Positions 12,246-23,853 of a DNA stretch of 64,000 nt are shown here, piece by piece. A program made the translations under genes and the position numbers. Source of the stretch: Aurelia coerulea (lineage: Eukaryota; Cnidaria; Scyphozoa; Semaeostomeae; Ulmaridae). The stretch is taken from NCBI GenBank assembly GCA_039566865.1, contig CM076959.1, positions 12,569,501 through 12,633,500 of the forward strand. Direction: 5' to 3'. Numbering within the stretch: the first letter of the stretch is position 1; the number at the start of each line of letters is the position of its first letter. Below the pieces are notes generated by a model. That model was not told where the DNA came from. It was given only the letters and a program-made list of their open reading frames with translations, and did no database searches.

Positions 12246-12894
12246 CACCTCATTGGTCATCAGTCTAAGCACCCTAAATGTCCAGTTTCAGCAGAAAGAA
12301 TCTTGTTGCCAGATGATACCAGGCTCGGGCACAGATTGTTTAAATTTTAAAGTGTATTTATCTGATTAAGTGACATCTTTCGGCATACTATAAGTTATTA
12401 GTAAGTTTGAAAATCCACATGACCTCAGATGTCTAATATGATAGATATTCTACAATAAAAACACTTTTCTTTGAAACTTTATTGCCTCCTGGTGCTTTGA
12501 GAGCAGATATGTTTATTTGAAAGCTCAAATTTGACTCTTCCTCCAAACCAGAGATTTATCCTTTTGGCCTAGGCAAGTTCTTAAGGCGCAGCAGATGAAT
12601 CAAGGATAGCCGTGAATAAATTTGAGCAGTATTAGATCTTGCGCTATTCTGTTTTCTAAAAGTCACCCCCCCCCCCCAGTCACCCATTGGGCAGTATCTT
12701 AATTTTTCATGAATTTCAGTTCTTAATTTCAATGTGCTTCATGAACTGCTCTTGACAAAAGGCTAAAGCTATTGCAGGTTGATGCAAATGACCTTTCAAG
12801 ATTGATATCTTCAAGTTATGTTCAAGTTAACTATCAAGGAACATTTTGAAAGTGATTAGCCATTGATTAAAGCTAAATTCACAATCGCTGTAGT

Positions 12895-12928
12895 CAACTA
12901 AATCTGTCTACTTTTTTGGGACACCCGG
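12895..12928. mobile_element. Right terminus of a TA-type TIR element
   Basis: TTTTTTGGGACACCCGG followed by TA at 12929-12930 matches the termini of the other GTGTCCCA elements here. No left end was found, so the element is truncated or its partner has diverged. Confidence 0.6.
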
Positions 12929-13391
12929 TACAACAGGCCAAAGACAACAACTGCTGAATGGCAGTCCAAATTGTATACGATTATGGAGAAGTTTCTCTTT
13001 ATACCTGGCAAATGTTTACACACAGTTGATGTTAATAGTTAGGTAGCTGTTAACCTTATTACAGTCGCGGCCAAAAACTTAAGATCATATTTTTGTCAAC
13101 AACGCTTCTTAGCATAACGAAACGGATCCCTTCCGCTCTGCCTATTTTACTCTCTTGCAGTGCATGTCAGACAAGTTTCTATGTAGATTCTGAATTCGCA
13201 TGTTTTATTTTGAATTTTTGCGCCATTTTGCTATGACGTCACAATGAAATCTATAGAAATTCTCGAAAATTAAAGTGGTTCTGCCAACAAGGGGTTGCAG
13301 CCCCAAAAATGTTGTTACTCAGTTGGATTTTACATCAATCTATGCCCAATTCATTTATATGAATTGTCTGGAAAATATCAAAACTCCATGA

Positions 13392-13667
13392 AAAATGTTG
13401 CTTCAAGGGAAAAGGTAGTGGAGGGCCTTTCAGTCCACAGCTATGGCCGTAAGTTTAAGACCACCCTTGGAAAAACGTGACAAAAATTCTGTGCCTATGA
13501 GCTAAGAGCCTTTGATGTTCCATATTTCAAATAATGAAATGATTTTTGAACATTAATTCGAATAACTATGTAATTTGTAAGTTCAAACTACAAATCGAAG
13601 GGCTAATGGCCATAGCTGTGGAGGGAAGGCCCTCTACTACCTTTTTCCCTGAAGCAATATTCTTTTG
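13392..13667. repeat. Inverted repeat with ~60-bp arms
   Basis: The left arm (about 13392-13452) and the right arm (about 13600-13667) are reverse complements with few mismatches, sharing GGGAAAAGGTAGT and CCACAGCTATGGCC. The tip GGCCGTAAGTTTAAGACC resembles Tc1-type termini; a similar GGCCAAAAACTTAAGATCA lies at 13070. It may be the remains of nested Tc1-like elements. Confidence 0.7.
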
Positions 13668-14748
13668 CAATTTTTGAAATGTGCTTTGGTTTTTCAGAAG
13701 TCCTGTCTCTTGAGAGAAAATCTACAATGAAACCAAAGCAAAATCATTCCTGATTCAGATTTAAGGCCTTGAAGTCTGAGTGCTGCTAATTGCTATTTTT
13801 GTAGCCCATTATGCCCATCAGTTTACAAGAGATTTTTCCAGTCGCTTCAAAATATTAAGATGCAAAATTTATAAAAAAATTACCAATTTGGGTTAAGATT
13901 TTACTTACTGACTTTGAAAGTCATTGAAACCCAAAAAAACGCAGCAATATATCATGTCTATTTGCACTTTAGAAGCTTATGCCAAAGCTCATCCGTCATG
14001 CACAAGAGATAAGGCAGGATTTAGAACTCGAAGCATGTATTTTAATTGCCAAAACTCGAAGTTTAGGTTAATTTTTATTGATCTTATTGTGTTTAAAGTA
14101 CCCAATGATAAACAAATAACAGTAATTAAAGCTGTTTTTCTTATTAAAACTTTTTACAGGAGAGTAGTGTTACTTGTTTGTCCAGCGGCCATAATGAGTG
14201 ACGCTAAAAAAACGACGTTTTTACCCCCTTCTTTAAAACCTTCTAAAATCAGTATAAAGAGTTTACGTAAAAAGTCAATACTTTGAGATCTTTTTCTCCA
14301 TTAGTTGGTGATATAACCTGGCGTTTTGGTTTTTTTGTTAATTTATCTTTTAGGATCTAACTCAGAACTTCGCGAACTTCGTATTTAAATAGCACTTTCA
14401 TTTCATATATAGTTGGTTTATATTTGTTGACATCAGCGAATTTTGATATTCATGACTTCATTTATCTTCACAACGTCATAGATAAAATGAATTGGTGCAA
14501 TACATCTCAATACGCGCAGAAAACGGTGTCAGGTTCCTTATTACTTAGTCTTTTCACTATTTAAGTGTCTAAAAGTAGAAAATAATCCACAATAGAAATC
14601 TCAATTGTTTATTCAATTGCTAAGTGCTCTTGGTTAGCAAGAGTTGCAAGCTTTCTGTGTAAACTAGGAAGTAAAGCGCTCGCTTCGGACGTGCTTCAAC
14701 ATTCCTAGCTCCTGCGGAGAGCTCTATGACAACATCTGATAATTCACC

Positions 14749-15145
14749 TTAACCCTATCAAGACTAGGGGATGAATCAGCCCCCTTCCCCCTAGCAGCTT
14801 TTCTTCAGTAGATTTTTACCAAGTGCACTTATATTGTTGAAACTTTGTGACTTTTACTTTTTATCCCTCTTATAATCAAAAATGAACTTTTTAGAAAAAT
14901 CAAATTCATTCCAGGGGTAAACGCGATCAATTTCTGAGGGATGTCTGTGCAATATTTCAATAATTGCTAATAAAACCTACAGCAAATGCAGGTAATCGAT
15001 GAAATGGGAGGAATATAAGCTACTTTGATCCTCTATCCAACTGCATATTTCGTTTGTAATTTAAAAGTATGATTGTGCGTATTTTGCCATTAAAAAAAGC
15101 ACATTCTTTAAATTCCTTTGTGATGATGTCATCACTTTTTACTAT
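14749..15145. mobile_element. Truncated TTAA MITE, piggyBac-like, family B
   Basis: Starts TTAACCCTATCAAGACTAGG and follows the reverse complement of 9575-10299 (shared AGATTTTTACCAAGTGCACTT) until about 15145. There a different hairpin sequence replaces the rest. The second terminus is missing. Confidence 0.75.
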
Positions 15146-15148
15146 TTT

Positions 15149-15453
15149 TTTCTTTTCAATGGAAAAGCTCGATAAACCTGCTCAAATTCGAGCCTTGCAT
15201 GGCATGAGAGAGAAACGGCTGATTTTCCCAGTCAACATTTTAGATGTGATACAAAAGGGTGAACTCCTATTCCTATTCTCTGAACTCAGTATTAACTGAA
15301 TTCGTATTCTCTGAACGACATATATTCTCTGAACGACATATAAGTTCAGCCTTTTGCATCACATCTAAAATATCGACCGAGAAAGTAGGCCGTTTCTTTT
15401 TCGTGCCACATAAGGCTCGAATTTGAACAGGTTTATCGATTTTCTTTTCAACA
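15149..15453. repeat. Inverted repeat with ~115-bp arms
   Basis: The left arm (15149-15267) and the right arm (15330-15453) are reverse complements at roughly 85 percent. Both share CGATAAACCTG, AATTCGAGCC and TTTTAGATGTGAT blocks or their complements. The loop (~60 bases) holds a short direct repeat, TCTCTGAACGACATAT, twice. No coding evidence. Confidence 0.75.
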
Positions 15454-15559
15454 TGAAGACATCGGCCTAAACCAAAACCAACATCCTCGAATACAATTTA
15501 GCCTTTCGGCAATCCGATAGAATAAAGATGTTGAAAATCAGTTAATCGGTTATGGACAT

Positions 15560-15600
15560 ACCAGCAATTAAAAGATAATACATCATTTTGGGACACCCGG
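15560..15600. mobile_element. Right terminus of a TA-type TIR element
   Basis: CATTTTGGGACACCCGG followed by TA at 15601-15602. The left partner is not identified. Confidence 0.55.
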
Positions 15601-17525
15601 TACATTGTATTAATTTCTTACAAATAAAGTGTGAATTAAAATGCTACAGTACACACTTTTGTGCAGTGACTTATTGATAACCATATTCACTGTCAAAAGA
15701 TGCTAACCTATTTGATAAGGGTAAATCTATACTTAATACGTACCCAGGAAAATGTTAGTTTTTCGTGTGCATTATCATTATTGGACCCATCGATAAGAAA
15801 ATTCTCAAAAAACTACCCATCTTCCAAAATTATGGTTAAAGTGGAACCAATATGAAGCTAGCAGGATGACAAACCCACCCACATGAGCAGCACATCAAGT
15901 ATCATTTAACAATGAAGTACCCCCCTCCTCCCTGGGATGGTAAGTGAAAGGATCCTTAGCATTATGATACACCTTCTGCATTGTAAAATTAATTTATTTA
16001 TGTTCATAAGTTGATTCTCAAAGCAGCAATATTTCTTGCAACATTGCAAGTGAGAACTGGTTGTCATTTACCTCAACTGTTTCAGCATAAAAACATCAAC
16101 AATACCAGGCCTGTGCAAATTATCATCATACTGTACGTATTCTGTCTTGACAGAAATTTTATGAATATTTCAAATTTTTTTGTGAATTCTTGTTAAGCAA
16201 TTTTTGGAATGTCTTTTTCATATGACTGACTGAAGAATGCAAAGGATTCTGATAATTTTTGAAAATCAATTTTGCTAAATGCACACAAAGCTTCATTCTC
16301 CCCATCACCCCAAATATAATTGTGCCATAATTGTTACAATAAATAAATGCAGTAAGTTCTTGGCTGTGAATCGATGTTTCAGTTTATCTGCAGAACTTAA
16401 CCTTTTACAACATTTCTTTTTTGTCAGACTGACCCCGAATTAATTTTCCATAAATTTTAACAATGAGAGGGGTAGAGGTAATTTTTTGTGACTTGTAATT
16501 GGAAAATTCTTCAGCAATCAACACTCAATAGCTGCAATTTTGATTTCCCAACAGATTGCCAAGATCACATATGAAAACTGATAAAAATGGACACACATCT
16601 AAGTACAGAATGATCTACTGATGCCCATGACACATCCGTTCTGGGTGATAATTGTTTGTTTATCATCCCTATTCCATTTGTATTATCAGTGGTAGACTGG
16701 CTCCGAGTTTTGCACTGGCTATGGATGACTTAAGGGGGCCCTAAGCGGGTATGGCCTGAATGATGAGGGTGTGGTCATGATAATAATTCTTCGCAATTCC
16801 TTGATTTCTTAACAATAGCAAAGTAAGAACAAGGGCAGATTTTGTAACAATAAAACCTTTGGTTTGTTTACATATGACGCCATCTTGGTTGACTAGCCAA
16901 TCAGAGAGCTCTATTTCTATGGCGTCATCTAATGATAATGGCGGAAGGAGGGGTTTGCTGTGGAGAAAACCACACCCTAGTTTTTTCCTCGAGACGAAAA
17001 TATACTTTCGCAAAAACTCAAACTTTTTTGCACACGTATAGAACGATAAATTTTACGTACTTTTTTATTGGCACTAAGCTCTGCGTTTTCTGCTCTTCGC
17101 ACGATCGTTCGCTCTAGACAACCCTGTTTGCACGTCTGCCTAAACCAAACAAATCACACTTCTCGATCAAAAGCAACAGTGTGACTTTAATTTGTCCTGC
17201 TATCAGATGAAAGAAAATTTCAGAAAAGGGTTTTAAAATGTTTGAAAATCAGTTTCATCATCAACTTTCCGAATCGGTGGACATTGCAGTTGCAGCCCCC
17301 CTCTCCCTACCCACGCAACCACCAATCGTTCAGGACGGGGGCGAGACAAGCCGGGGACGAGAGGGTTTATGTTCTGAATACATGTAAATTACAGACCAAA
17401 AAATCTTTGAAAATGGTAAAATACCAACCTTCCATAAAACGTACGTTATATGCAAAGTATTAATCCTCCAAAAGTAGGTGACTTTCTGCTCCAATCGTCA
17501 TGTATCGTCATGAATTGTCACTCAC

Positions 17526-19152
17526 TGTTCATGTTGAGCTATGAGTTGCCAGTGCTAATCATATTTGAATCAAATTGCTGCTCATTTCCTTTCCTTTTTC
17601 CTTCGAACTATCTACTGTCCCCTGCTAAAAATGTTATGTGTACGGCCTTGCCATGAACGTGCACGTCCGTGGTGTGAGCAAGGTGTATCTTCTTGGGATA
17701 AGATGAAAAACAGAGGAGCGACCAGAAAGGGTAAGCTGTCCGAATACTTCAGTTCAGAATGCCACAGAAAAGCATTGAAAGCATGTGCACGATTTTGCGA
17801 TCCTTTGTGCCACGTCGACATGTTGATTGACAGAGCTGGAAGAAATTCTACAATTCAGGAGGCAAAAGATGTTGTTGAAAATGAGGAGGTAGTAGAAGTG
17901 TTGCTTAACGTTGCCAAGACTCTTGCATGCCACGACATTGCCTTCAGAGGTGACGGAAATGACGATGATTGCAATTTCCGAGAGAATTGTTGCTCTTGTA
18001 GCAAGATATTGCCCTTTGCTTGATAGGTGGATGGAGAGCCGTAAATCACGTCCAGACTTTGTCATATACATGTCTCCGGAGTCTCAAAACGTGAAAGAAG
18101 TGAAATAGGGAAAGAAGTCAAAAGTTACAAAATATTTAGAATATCTGCAAACACAATGCCTGATCTTTCAAGAAAAGATAAGATGCAGTCGTTGGCAGGC
18201 ATGTCGATTTCGATAGAGACGTCAAGGAGAGGCTACTGATGATGGAAAGTGTGAATTCCAGGACAGGAGCTGAAACAGCCACTTATATAATTAATATACT
18301 GAATAGGCATTACTGTATAGCCATTCTTCGGATACAAGTCATATTTGCCTTCAGTCTTACGATTTTGCAAAAAAGATGTTAGGAAGGTTAAATGGTTGCC
18401 AGCAGAAGCTGCGAGACAAGCTGCATAAAGTTGCTCTGTTCGTGCCATGTCAGGGACACAGGGAAAAACAACTTTCATTTCATGCGAATGTAGGTGTTGC
18501 GGTTATAATAGATCATGGCTGACAACGGCATTTCAATATTTAGCAAAAAAAACATTACTAAGTTTGGTGAAATGCACATCTTTGCGCTGTTGTTTAAAGC
18601 CTTTTTTACTAACTTGCAGCGTTTTCAAGTTAAACAACATTTCTTATAAAGGCAAACAACATCAATTTGTCATCTTTGAAATCCATATTACGTTGAATCG
18701 CTGCTCATGCCTTGTTTTCAATTTTAAAAAGGAACGTAAATATCCCCTTTTCAACACTAAAGCCTACTTAAAAATGTAGCACGTAGCAAAAATGAAACTG
18801 CACAAATGCAAAGTAATATAGCCTTACCTCGCAAAATAGCAGCATGGGATTTTAAAATATTATTCCGTAGCCTGAAAAGCAGCTGGTGAATCTTTAGAAA
18901 AGCATATTTACTGTTGAAGTTGCACACATGCATTTCTAATGGTTGGTATAAAAGCTGTACTACTGCCTTGATGAATCCAATTGAATTCGGCAAGGTAGTG
19001 GCACAGGTGAAATCACAGAGCAAAAGGTATTTGACGAATTTTTATGTCTCTATCTACCATGTATGCCGACAAAAGTTCAGATGTTTGAACACTTGTAGTA
19101 CCAAGAGTATTGGATGGGATCTTAAGAACAGGACTTAAGAACTTAAGGACTT
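17526..19152. repeat. Right arm of 8.5-kb inverted repeat (1627 bp)
   Basis: Mirror of 10619-12245. The inner boundary is sharp: TGTTC at 17526-17530 pairs with GAACA at 12241-12245, and the flanking bases do not pair. The outer boundary at 19152 abuts the 3' tail of a CR1-like LINE. Confidence 0.95.
17565..18478 (+). pseudogene. hAT transposase N-terminal half, broken (right arm)
   Basis: The first frame (17565-18023) gives a TTF-type zinc-finger-like segment (C-V-R-P-C-H, then G-V-S-S-W-D-K, then E-C-H-R-K-A-L) and a DUF4371-like block (L-A-C-H-D-I-A-F-R-G-D-G). Near 17975 the reading frame shifts: C-N-F-R-E continues as I-V-A-L-V-A-R-Y-C-P in the overlapping frame 17911-18108, ending soon after S-P-E-S-Q-N. 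Around 18190-18480 further pieces (V-D-F-D-R-D-V, S-Y-D-F-A-K-K-M, F-V-P-C-Q-G-H) match the next part of the same family. The rest of the transposase is absent. Both arms carry the same frameshift, so the arms arose after the gene was already dead. Confidence 0.78.
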
Positions 19153-19371
19153 TTCATTTCATTTTTCATTTCATTTATTTATAGTAGGGTAACCCTTCAG
19201 CAAAGGCTGATTTACAAGGGGCACTCCGTCAAAATCTTACAATTTATGGAATTGCTATTAAACTACTACTACTATTAAAATAATTACAATATATGATTTC
19301 AAAATGAAAATCTAAAAAACAAAATTGTTCTAATTTACAGAGGAAAAAAAAGTGCAAAAAAGAAACATATC

Positions 19372-19608
19372 CTAAATATTTGTTTTAAAACTGTTAAGTT
19401 TTACGGCTTGCTTTGACTCAGCTGAGAGGCTGTTCCAATATTTTACTCCTCTGAATGAAAAACATCTTTGACCATTTCCACTTTTCATTAGTGGTATCTT
19501 TAGGTCAATAGAAGTATTTCGGAGGTAGTGAAGGGAGCCGTGCGAGTTTTTCAAGAAAAGTTCGGTCAAATATTGAGGAGCAAGACCATTTAATGCCTTA
19601 AACACCAT
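19372..19608 (-). pseudogene. LINE B ORF2 C-terminal end
   Basis: Contains V-F-K-A-L-N-G-L-A-P-Q-Y-L-T-E-L and F-S-F-R-G-V-K-Y-W-N-S-L, the conserved tail of CR1/Jockey-group ORF2 proteins. It follows the reverse transcriptase frame by a small overlap (19598-19608), so one frameshift separates the two. Confidence 0.8.
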
Positions 19609-20956
19609 GAATTTTTATAAGGGGCATGGCGGAGGCATTAAAACGACTACCAGTGATTATTCTAGCAGCTCTGTTTTGTAGCTTCTGCAAGCGGCTTTTT
19701 TCTGTGGAACTACAGCAGCCCCAAACAGAGCAAAAATAACGAAAATGCGGTTCCATAATACTTCTGTACAAACTAATCAAAGAAGTAGAAGGGACGAGGC
19801 TCCTCGCATGTTTCAGAAAACCAATAGCCCTCGAAACTTTCGACGCGACATATTTAATGTGTTCCTTCCAATCTAGGCTTTGATGAATTTGTAAACCAAG
19901 GTATTTTGTTTTGTCCGCTACCTCTAAACTATCTTCCTGAATTTTAAGATCCAATTTTCCATTGGATCTTTCTAGGAAATTCTGTTTAGATTCGGAGCAA
20001 ATGAGTATGGAATGAGTTTTCGCAACATTTAGCGATATTTTGTTTCCCTTCAACCAAGATTCAAGACTCTTGAGATCATTATTCATGGCCTCATTCAGCT
20101 GATTCAAATCCTTAGATTGATAAGAAAGGCTGGTATCGTCAGCATACATGGACACAGTTGAGCTTTGAATAGCGCATGGTAGGTCATTGATGTAAACAAG
20201 GAAGAGAAGGGGACCAACGCATGAGCCTTGCGGTACACCAATTTTTATATTGTCAATTTCTGAGTCAATTCCACCAACCCGACAGAACTGTTTTCTGTTC
20301 GAAAGATATGATTCAAACCATTTTATTTCTCTGTGACGAACGCCGTAATGCATTAGTTTTTCACAAAGGATCTTATGGTCCACTGTATCAAAAGCTTTTT
20401 TGAGGTCAATAAAAACTGATCCTACGTGGTGTCCTGTGTCAAATCCCTTGTACCAATCATCCGTATTTTTAAGCATACAGGAGACTGTGGAAAAGAGTTC
20501 TCTAAAGCCAGACTGGACCTTGTAGAGAAGACGATTCTTATTTATATATTGGTACAATTGATTGAAAACTAGCTTTTCAAAGAGCTTCGATATGACGGGA
20601 AGGACGGAAATAGGGCGATAGTTTGATTTTGTAGCCTTTTGGCCATCTTTGTAAATCGGTGTAGCCCTGGCAGTCTTCCAACTATCAGGAAATACGCCGG
20701 TTTCCAAACAGGTATTAAACATGAGAACAAGAGAATTCTCAATGAATGGCAAGGCAAGTTTCATAAAATAGCTTGAGATACCGCCAACTCCGGAGCCCTT
20801 TGAGATTTTAATCTTGCCAATTGCTTCTCTAATATCCTGTAGCCCTATTGGTGTAAATTCAAACCTTAAGTTCTTTGGGTTCAGTTGGTACTCGCCTGAC
20901 AGGAGAGGGTTAGATGTCCCTCGATCTTCTCTGCTAGAGCTTTCCCAACCGAACAA
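19598..20956 (-). pseudogene. LINE B reverse transcriptase, open frame of 452 codons
   Basis: Reverse transcriptase motifs are complete and in order: Y-R-P-I-S-V-L-P, F-I-D-L-K-K-A-F-D-T-V-D (first catalytic Asp), G-V-P-Q-G-S-C-V-G-P-L-L-F, and M-Y-A-D-D-T-S-L (catalytic Y-A-D-D). The thumb region K-Y-L-G-L-Q-I follows. The frame is open over the whole domain, but the upstream endonuclease is out of frame and the C-terminus is frameshifted, so a complete ORF2 protein cannot be made. It would prime reverse transcription at the nicked target in an active element. Confidence 0.88.
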
Positions 20957-21062
20957 AAGTACTGGTTCATGGTATCGGAAATTTCTTTTCTGTTACTAAT
21001 ATCTTTTCCATCCAGTTTCAAGAGGTCAATATTAGTGGATTTTTGAATGGTTTATTCATCAG

Positions 21063-22203
21063 CTAGTGTAGGGTTTTCCATGTCTCCTTCATATTACCTT
21101 CAGAATTTTGAATCTTTTGCGTGAAGTGTTGCCGTTTTAAATCAATATTTAGCCTATTGACTTTATTCCTTACATGCTTATAGGAGTCCAACAGGAGAGA
21201 AAACCTTGACTTGACAGCTGCTTTCCGGAGCTTATCTCTACTCCTAATCAACCCCTTGACATTATTGTTTATCAAAGGGCAATATTTTTCAGAAACACGA
21301 ATGGGTTTCATTGGAGCATGCTTCTCAATGATGCATGAAAGGATATTAGACCAATTTTGCACGAGCAAATCTATTTCATCTGATTCACGAACAATTTGCT
21401 CCCAACAGATGCTAGCAACATCAGCCAAGAATGCCTCTTCATTGAACCTTTTCATTGAGCGAGTTTTTATCACTTTATGGTCCTTTTTTTGAGCTCCACA
21501 GTATTTTCGCACACAGAATACCATAAAATGATCACTCATGGAAATATCAAAAACACCTGACTGTACAATGTTGCTAGTAGCTGTTGTTGCAATATGATCG
21601 ATGATAGTGGAGCTACTGAGAGTCACTCTAGTTGGCTGATTGATGAGCTGTTTGAAACTAAAGAGCACATATAAATTACACATATGTTTATTGTCATTGT
21701 CAATTTGCTGACCAACTGCATGCTTGAAAAGATCACAGTTTGTGTCACCAAGAAGAATTATTTCCTTGCCTTCTCTATCAAGAAAAGTAAGAATTTTGCT
21801 CCAATTTATCAAAGGAGGCAACAGGTTCACTAGGAGGTCTGTACCAGGCAACAACAAGAAACGACCTGCATTTTGGTGGTTCAATTTCGATGCAGATTAA
21901 CTCGAGCTGATTCTCTGGGAGATCATAGCGTTGTGTGTACTTGATAGAGTCTCTAATATAGATAGAAACACCACCACCCCTGCAGGTCCTCTCCCTATGT
22001 TCTTGCTGGTAACCTGAAATCATAGTTAATTCTTTTGGATATTCAGGATCTAGCTTAGTCTCATTTAAGGCCATTACATGGATTCTAAAAGTTTTGAGAA
22101 GAAGTTGGATCTCGTCAAAATGGCAACGAAGGCTGTTAACATTTAGAGAAACAATCGATATCCCCTTCCGGAACCCTAGATGCTGACGAGAGCCACCCTT
22201 CAA
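21063..22203 (-). pseudogene. LINE B APE endonuclease, frameshifted
   Basis: Two overlapping frames (22203-21778 and 21884-21063) together give an APE-type endonuclease: L-N-V-N-S-L, N-E-T-K-L, R-G-G-G-V-S-I-Y, W-Y-R-P-P, then L-L-G-D-T-N-C-D, I-I-D-H-I and the S-D-H-F motif. A frameshift near 21800-21880 disrupts it. The domain nicks target DNA in active LINEs. Confidence 0.85.
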
Positions 22204-22234
22204 ACCAGTGTCAAGTTTCTCAATAGATATTTTT

Positions 22235-22606
22235 TCAAAGATACCGTAATGTATTTAGAATATTTTGCGTAAACCTGGCATTACCATATTGATTCAGATG
22301 AATCCCTCTATGACCAAGCTGATCATTCATAATGTTATTGTTGTTGATAATGTCCAATTTCATCAAAATTAACTTATCGCACACTTTTATGAGGATTTCA
22401 TTCAACTTTGCATTGTCTCTCCTACGCATAGGCAGAGACAATATGACTTTGCACCCGTTGACTGTTGTCTCAATTTCAGCTTTAAGGTCTAGGATCCTTG
22501 AAATAAGTGTGTCAGAATCCATTCCACTTTCTGTAGCATCGTTCGTTCCAATGTGGAGAATAACAGTGGTGGGTTTAAAGGCTTTATGCAGCCAAATTTT
22601 CGACAT
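22235..22606 (-). pseudogene. LINE B ORF1 remnant with SGNH esterase domain
   Basis: Carries V-I-L-H-I-G-T-N-D and, near the end, H-R-G-I-H-L-N-Q-Y-G-N, matching the SGNH hydrolase Asn block and the Asp/His block respectively (here H-L is retained). The nucleophile Ser block lies upstream of the 5' truncation and is missing. Esterase domains in ORF1 are known for CR1-group LINEs. It is incomplete, hence inactive. Confidence 0.8.
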
Positions 22607-23221
22607 TGACTTTTGCGATTTTCGAAATATCCAAACTTTACTGATTTCATGGATACTAAATTTTACTCAAAATTATTGCGTTTAGCGTTTGAAATTCCGT
22701 TTTGAAAATTGCTACTCAGCGCGACATTTGACCTTCACGCGTGACGTCACAATTATGACCACAAAAACAACGCACAAGTTTTGTCACGTATACCCCAAAG
22801 TGGAGCTCACGAGAAGGTCAAAGACCGTCCAAAGCTTCTTCAAAATAATTTAAGATACTGATGTATCAGAGCTTCACGAAGTTCCCGTACAAGTGAAGCC
22901 TAGCTGAAAGCCTGGAAAAACAGGAAATATCTGGAAGTTCCAGCCTTCCCAACAGCTTTCTAGGGCTAGATTAAGCTAAACAGGCGGAAACAGTGAGCCG
23001 GATTCGACAGGGCTGGTGCCTGTTTTGCGAGCCTAGTGGCTGGAAATTTTCCTAACTAGCCACGAAAGCCTGAATTTCGATTCTTCCAGACTAGTGTGGA
23101 ATGTGAGGTGTAATGCAATTACTCAGCGATAGCCGCGATACCAGAGGCTTGAAAAAGGCCGAGAGAAGGCTGGAAATAGAGTTCAGGGTCCAAGTTTACC
23201 TGAATTAGCCCGAAAGAACAA
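22607..23221. other. No gene recognised
   Basis: Sequence between the LINE B truncation point and the next LINE fragment. It includes a TGACGTCA-containing stretch near 22740 but has no clear termini or coding domain. Confidence 0.4.
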
Positions 23222-23853
23222 AGAACAAAGAAGGATAGATCAATGTGTCTCTGTCAGCAAAAGGAATTTTTTCAGGGGAACTGCACCAGCGTACAGTGCT
23301 GAGATATTCCATCTAGTCAACCAGGGCCAAACAACACGAAGGTCCAAGTTCAAATTGGATACAGTATTCCATTTCGCAAAAGTAATGCTGGAGAAAAATG
23401 TCTATCTCATGTAGGACCCAAAACATGGAATAGTCTTTCGTCTGAGATGAAATCAACAAACAATATCAACACGTTCAAACATAAGATCAAAGAGAATGTT
23501 TTCCAAAATATGCAAACAGAGGAAGATGACATATATGTCTTCTATTAAGACTCGGCATCATCTCTCCCGATTATGGTATGGTCATATAAACCATGTTTTA
23601 TACGGAAAACAACTACAGTTTTCCTTTTTATCTCACGTTGCAGCACCTCTAAGGGGACCATTTTGGAATTGATGTCATTTTGACCTTTCAGTGCTATCCC
23701 TGCCACCGTAATTAGGGGTGTTTTTCCTTGAGGTTTTTAACATTATATATTGTATTATAAATACTTTTATATTATAAAACTTGTAAATATTTTTAATTGA
23801 TGTGGCAAATATTACATACAGACATACATATGGATTTAAATAAATCGAGTTTT
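23222..23853 (+). mobile_element. LINE 3'-terminal fragment with uninterrupted TTAA site
   Basis: The last ~95 codons of a LINE ORF2 run to about 23548 (V-Q-I-G-Y-S-I-P-F-R-K-S, K-T-W-N-S-L-S-S-E-M) and are followed by the 3' UTR. It is the inverted relative of 9289-10618 and preserves the empty target of the piggyBac-like element there. Another short piece of the same UTR sits at 26389-26462 on the other strand. Confidence 0.75.

Larger units (their letters stand above)
12246..17525. other. Spacer of the 8.5-kb inverted repeat
   Basis: This 5.28-kb centre contains no recognisable host gene and no remaining hAT catalytic domain. It holds the right end of a TA-type MITE (to 12928), a C-run near 12663, hairpins at 13392-13667 and 15149-15453, a truncated piggyBac-like element (14749-15145), and another TA-type right end at 15600. 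Short open frames such as 13924-14286 have no recognisable domain. Confidence 0.6.
19153..22606 (-). mobile_element. CR1-like LINE, 5' truncated in ORF1 (LINE B)
   Basis: A minus-strand LINE with an SGNH-esterase ORF1 remnant (22606-22235), APE endonuclease (22203-21063), reverse transcriptase (20956-19598), C-terminal end (19608-19372) and a 3' UTR ending in ATTTC/GAAAT-type short repeats at 19153-19180. The 5' end is cut inside ORF1 at about 22606. Esterase-bearing ORF1 is known from the CR1 group. Its 3' end touches the outer edge of the 8.5-kb palindrome, so it inserted beside or into it. Confidence 0.85.

Noticed and set aside
13924..14286. 120-codon frame as a host gene
   Set aside because: No domain, AT-rich, and located in a transposon-rich spacer.
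16741..17117. Overlapping frames near 17 kb as a gene
   Set aside because: Frames on both strands with no domain or splice logic.
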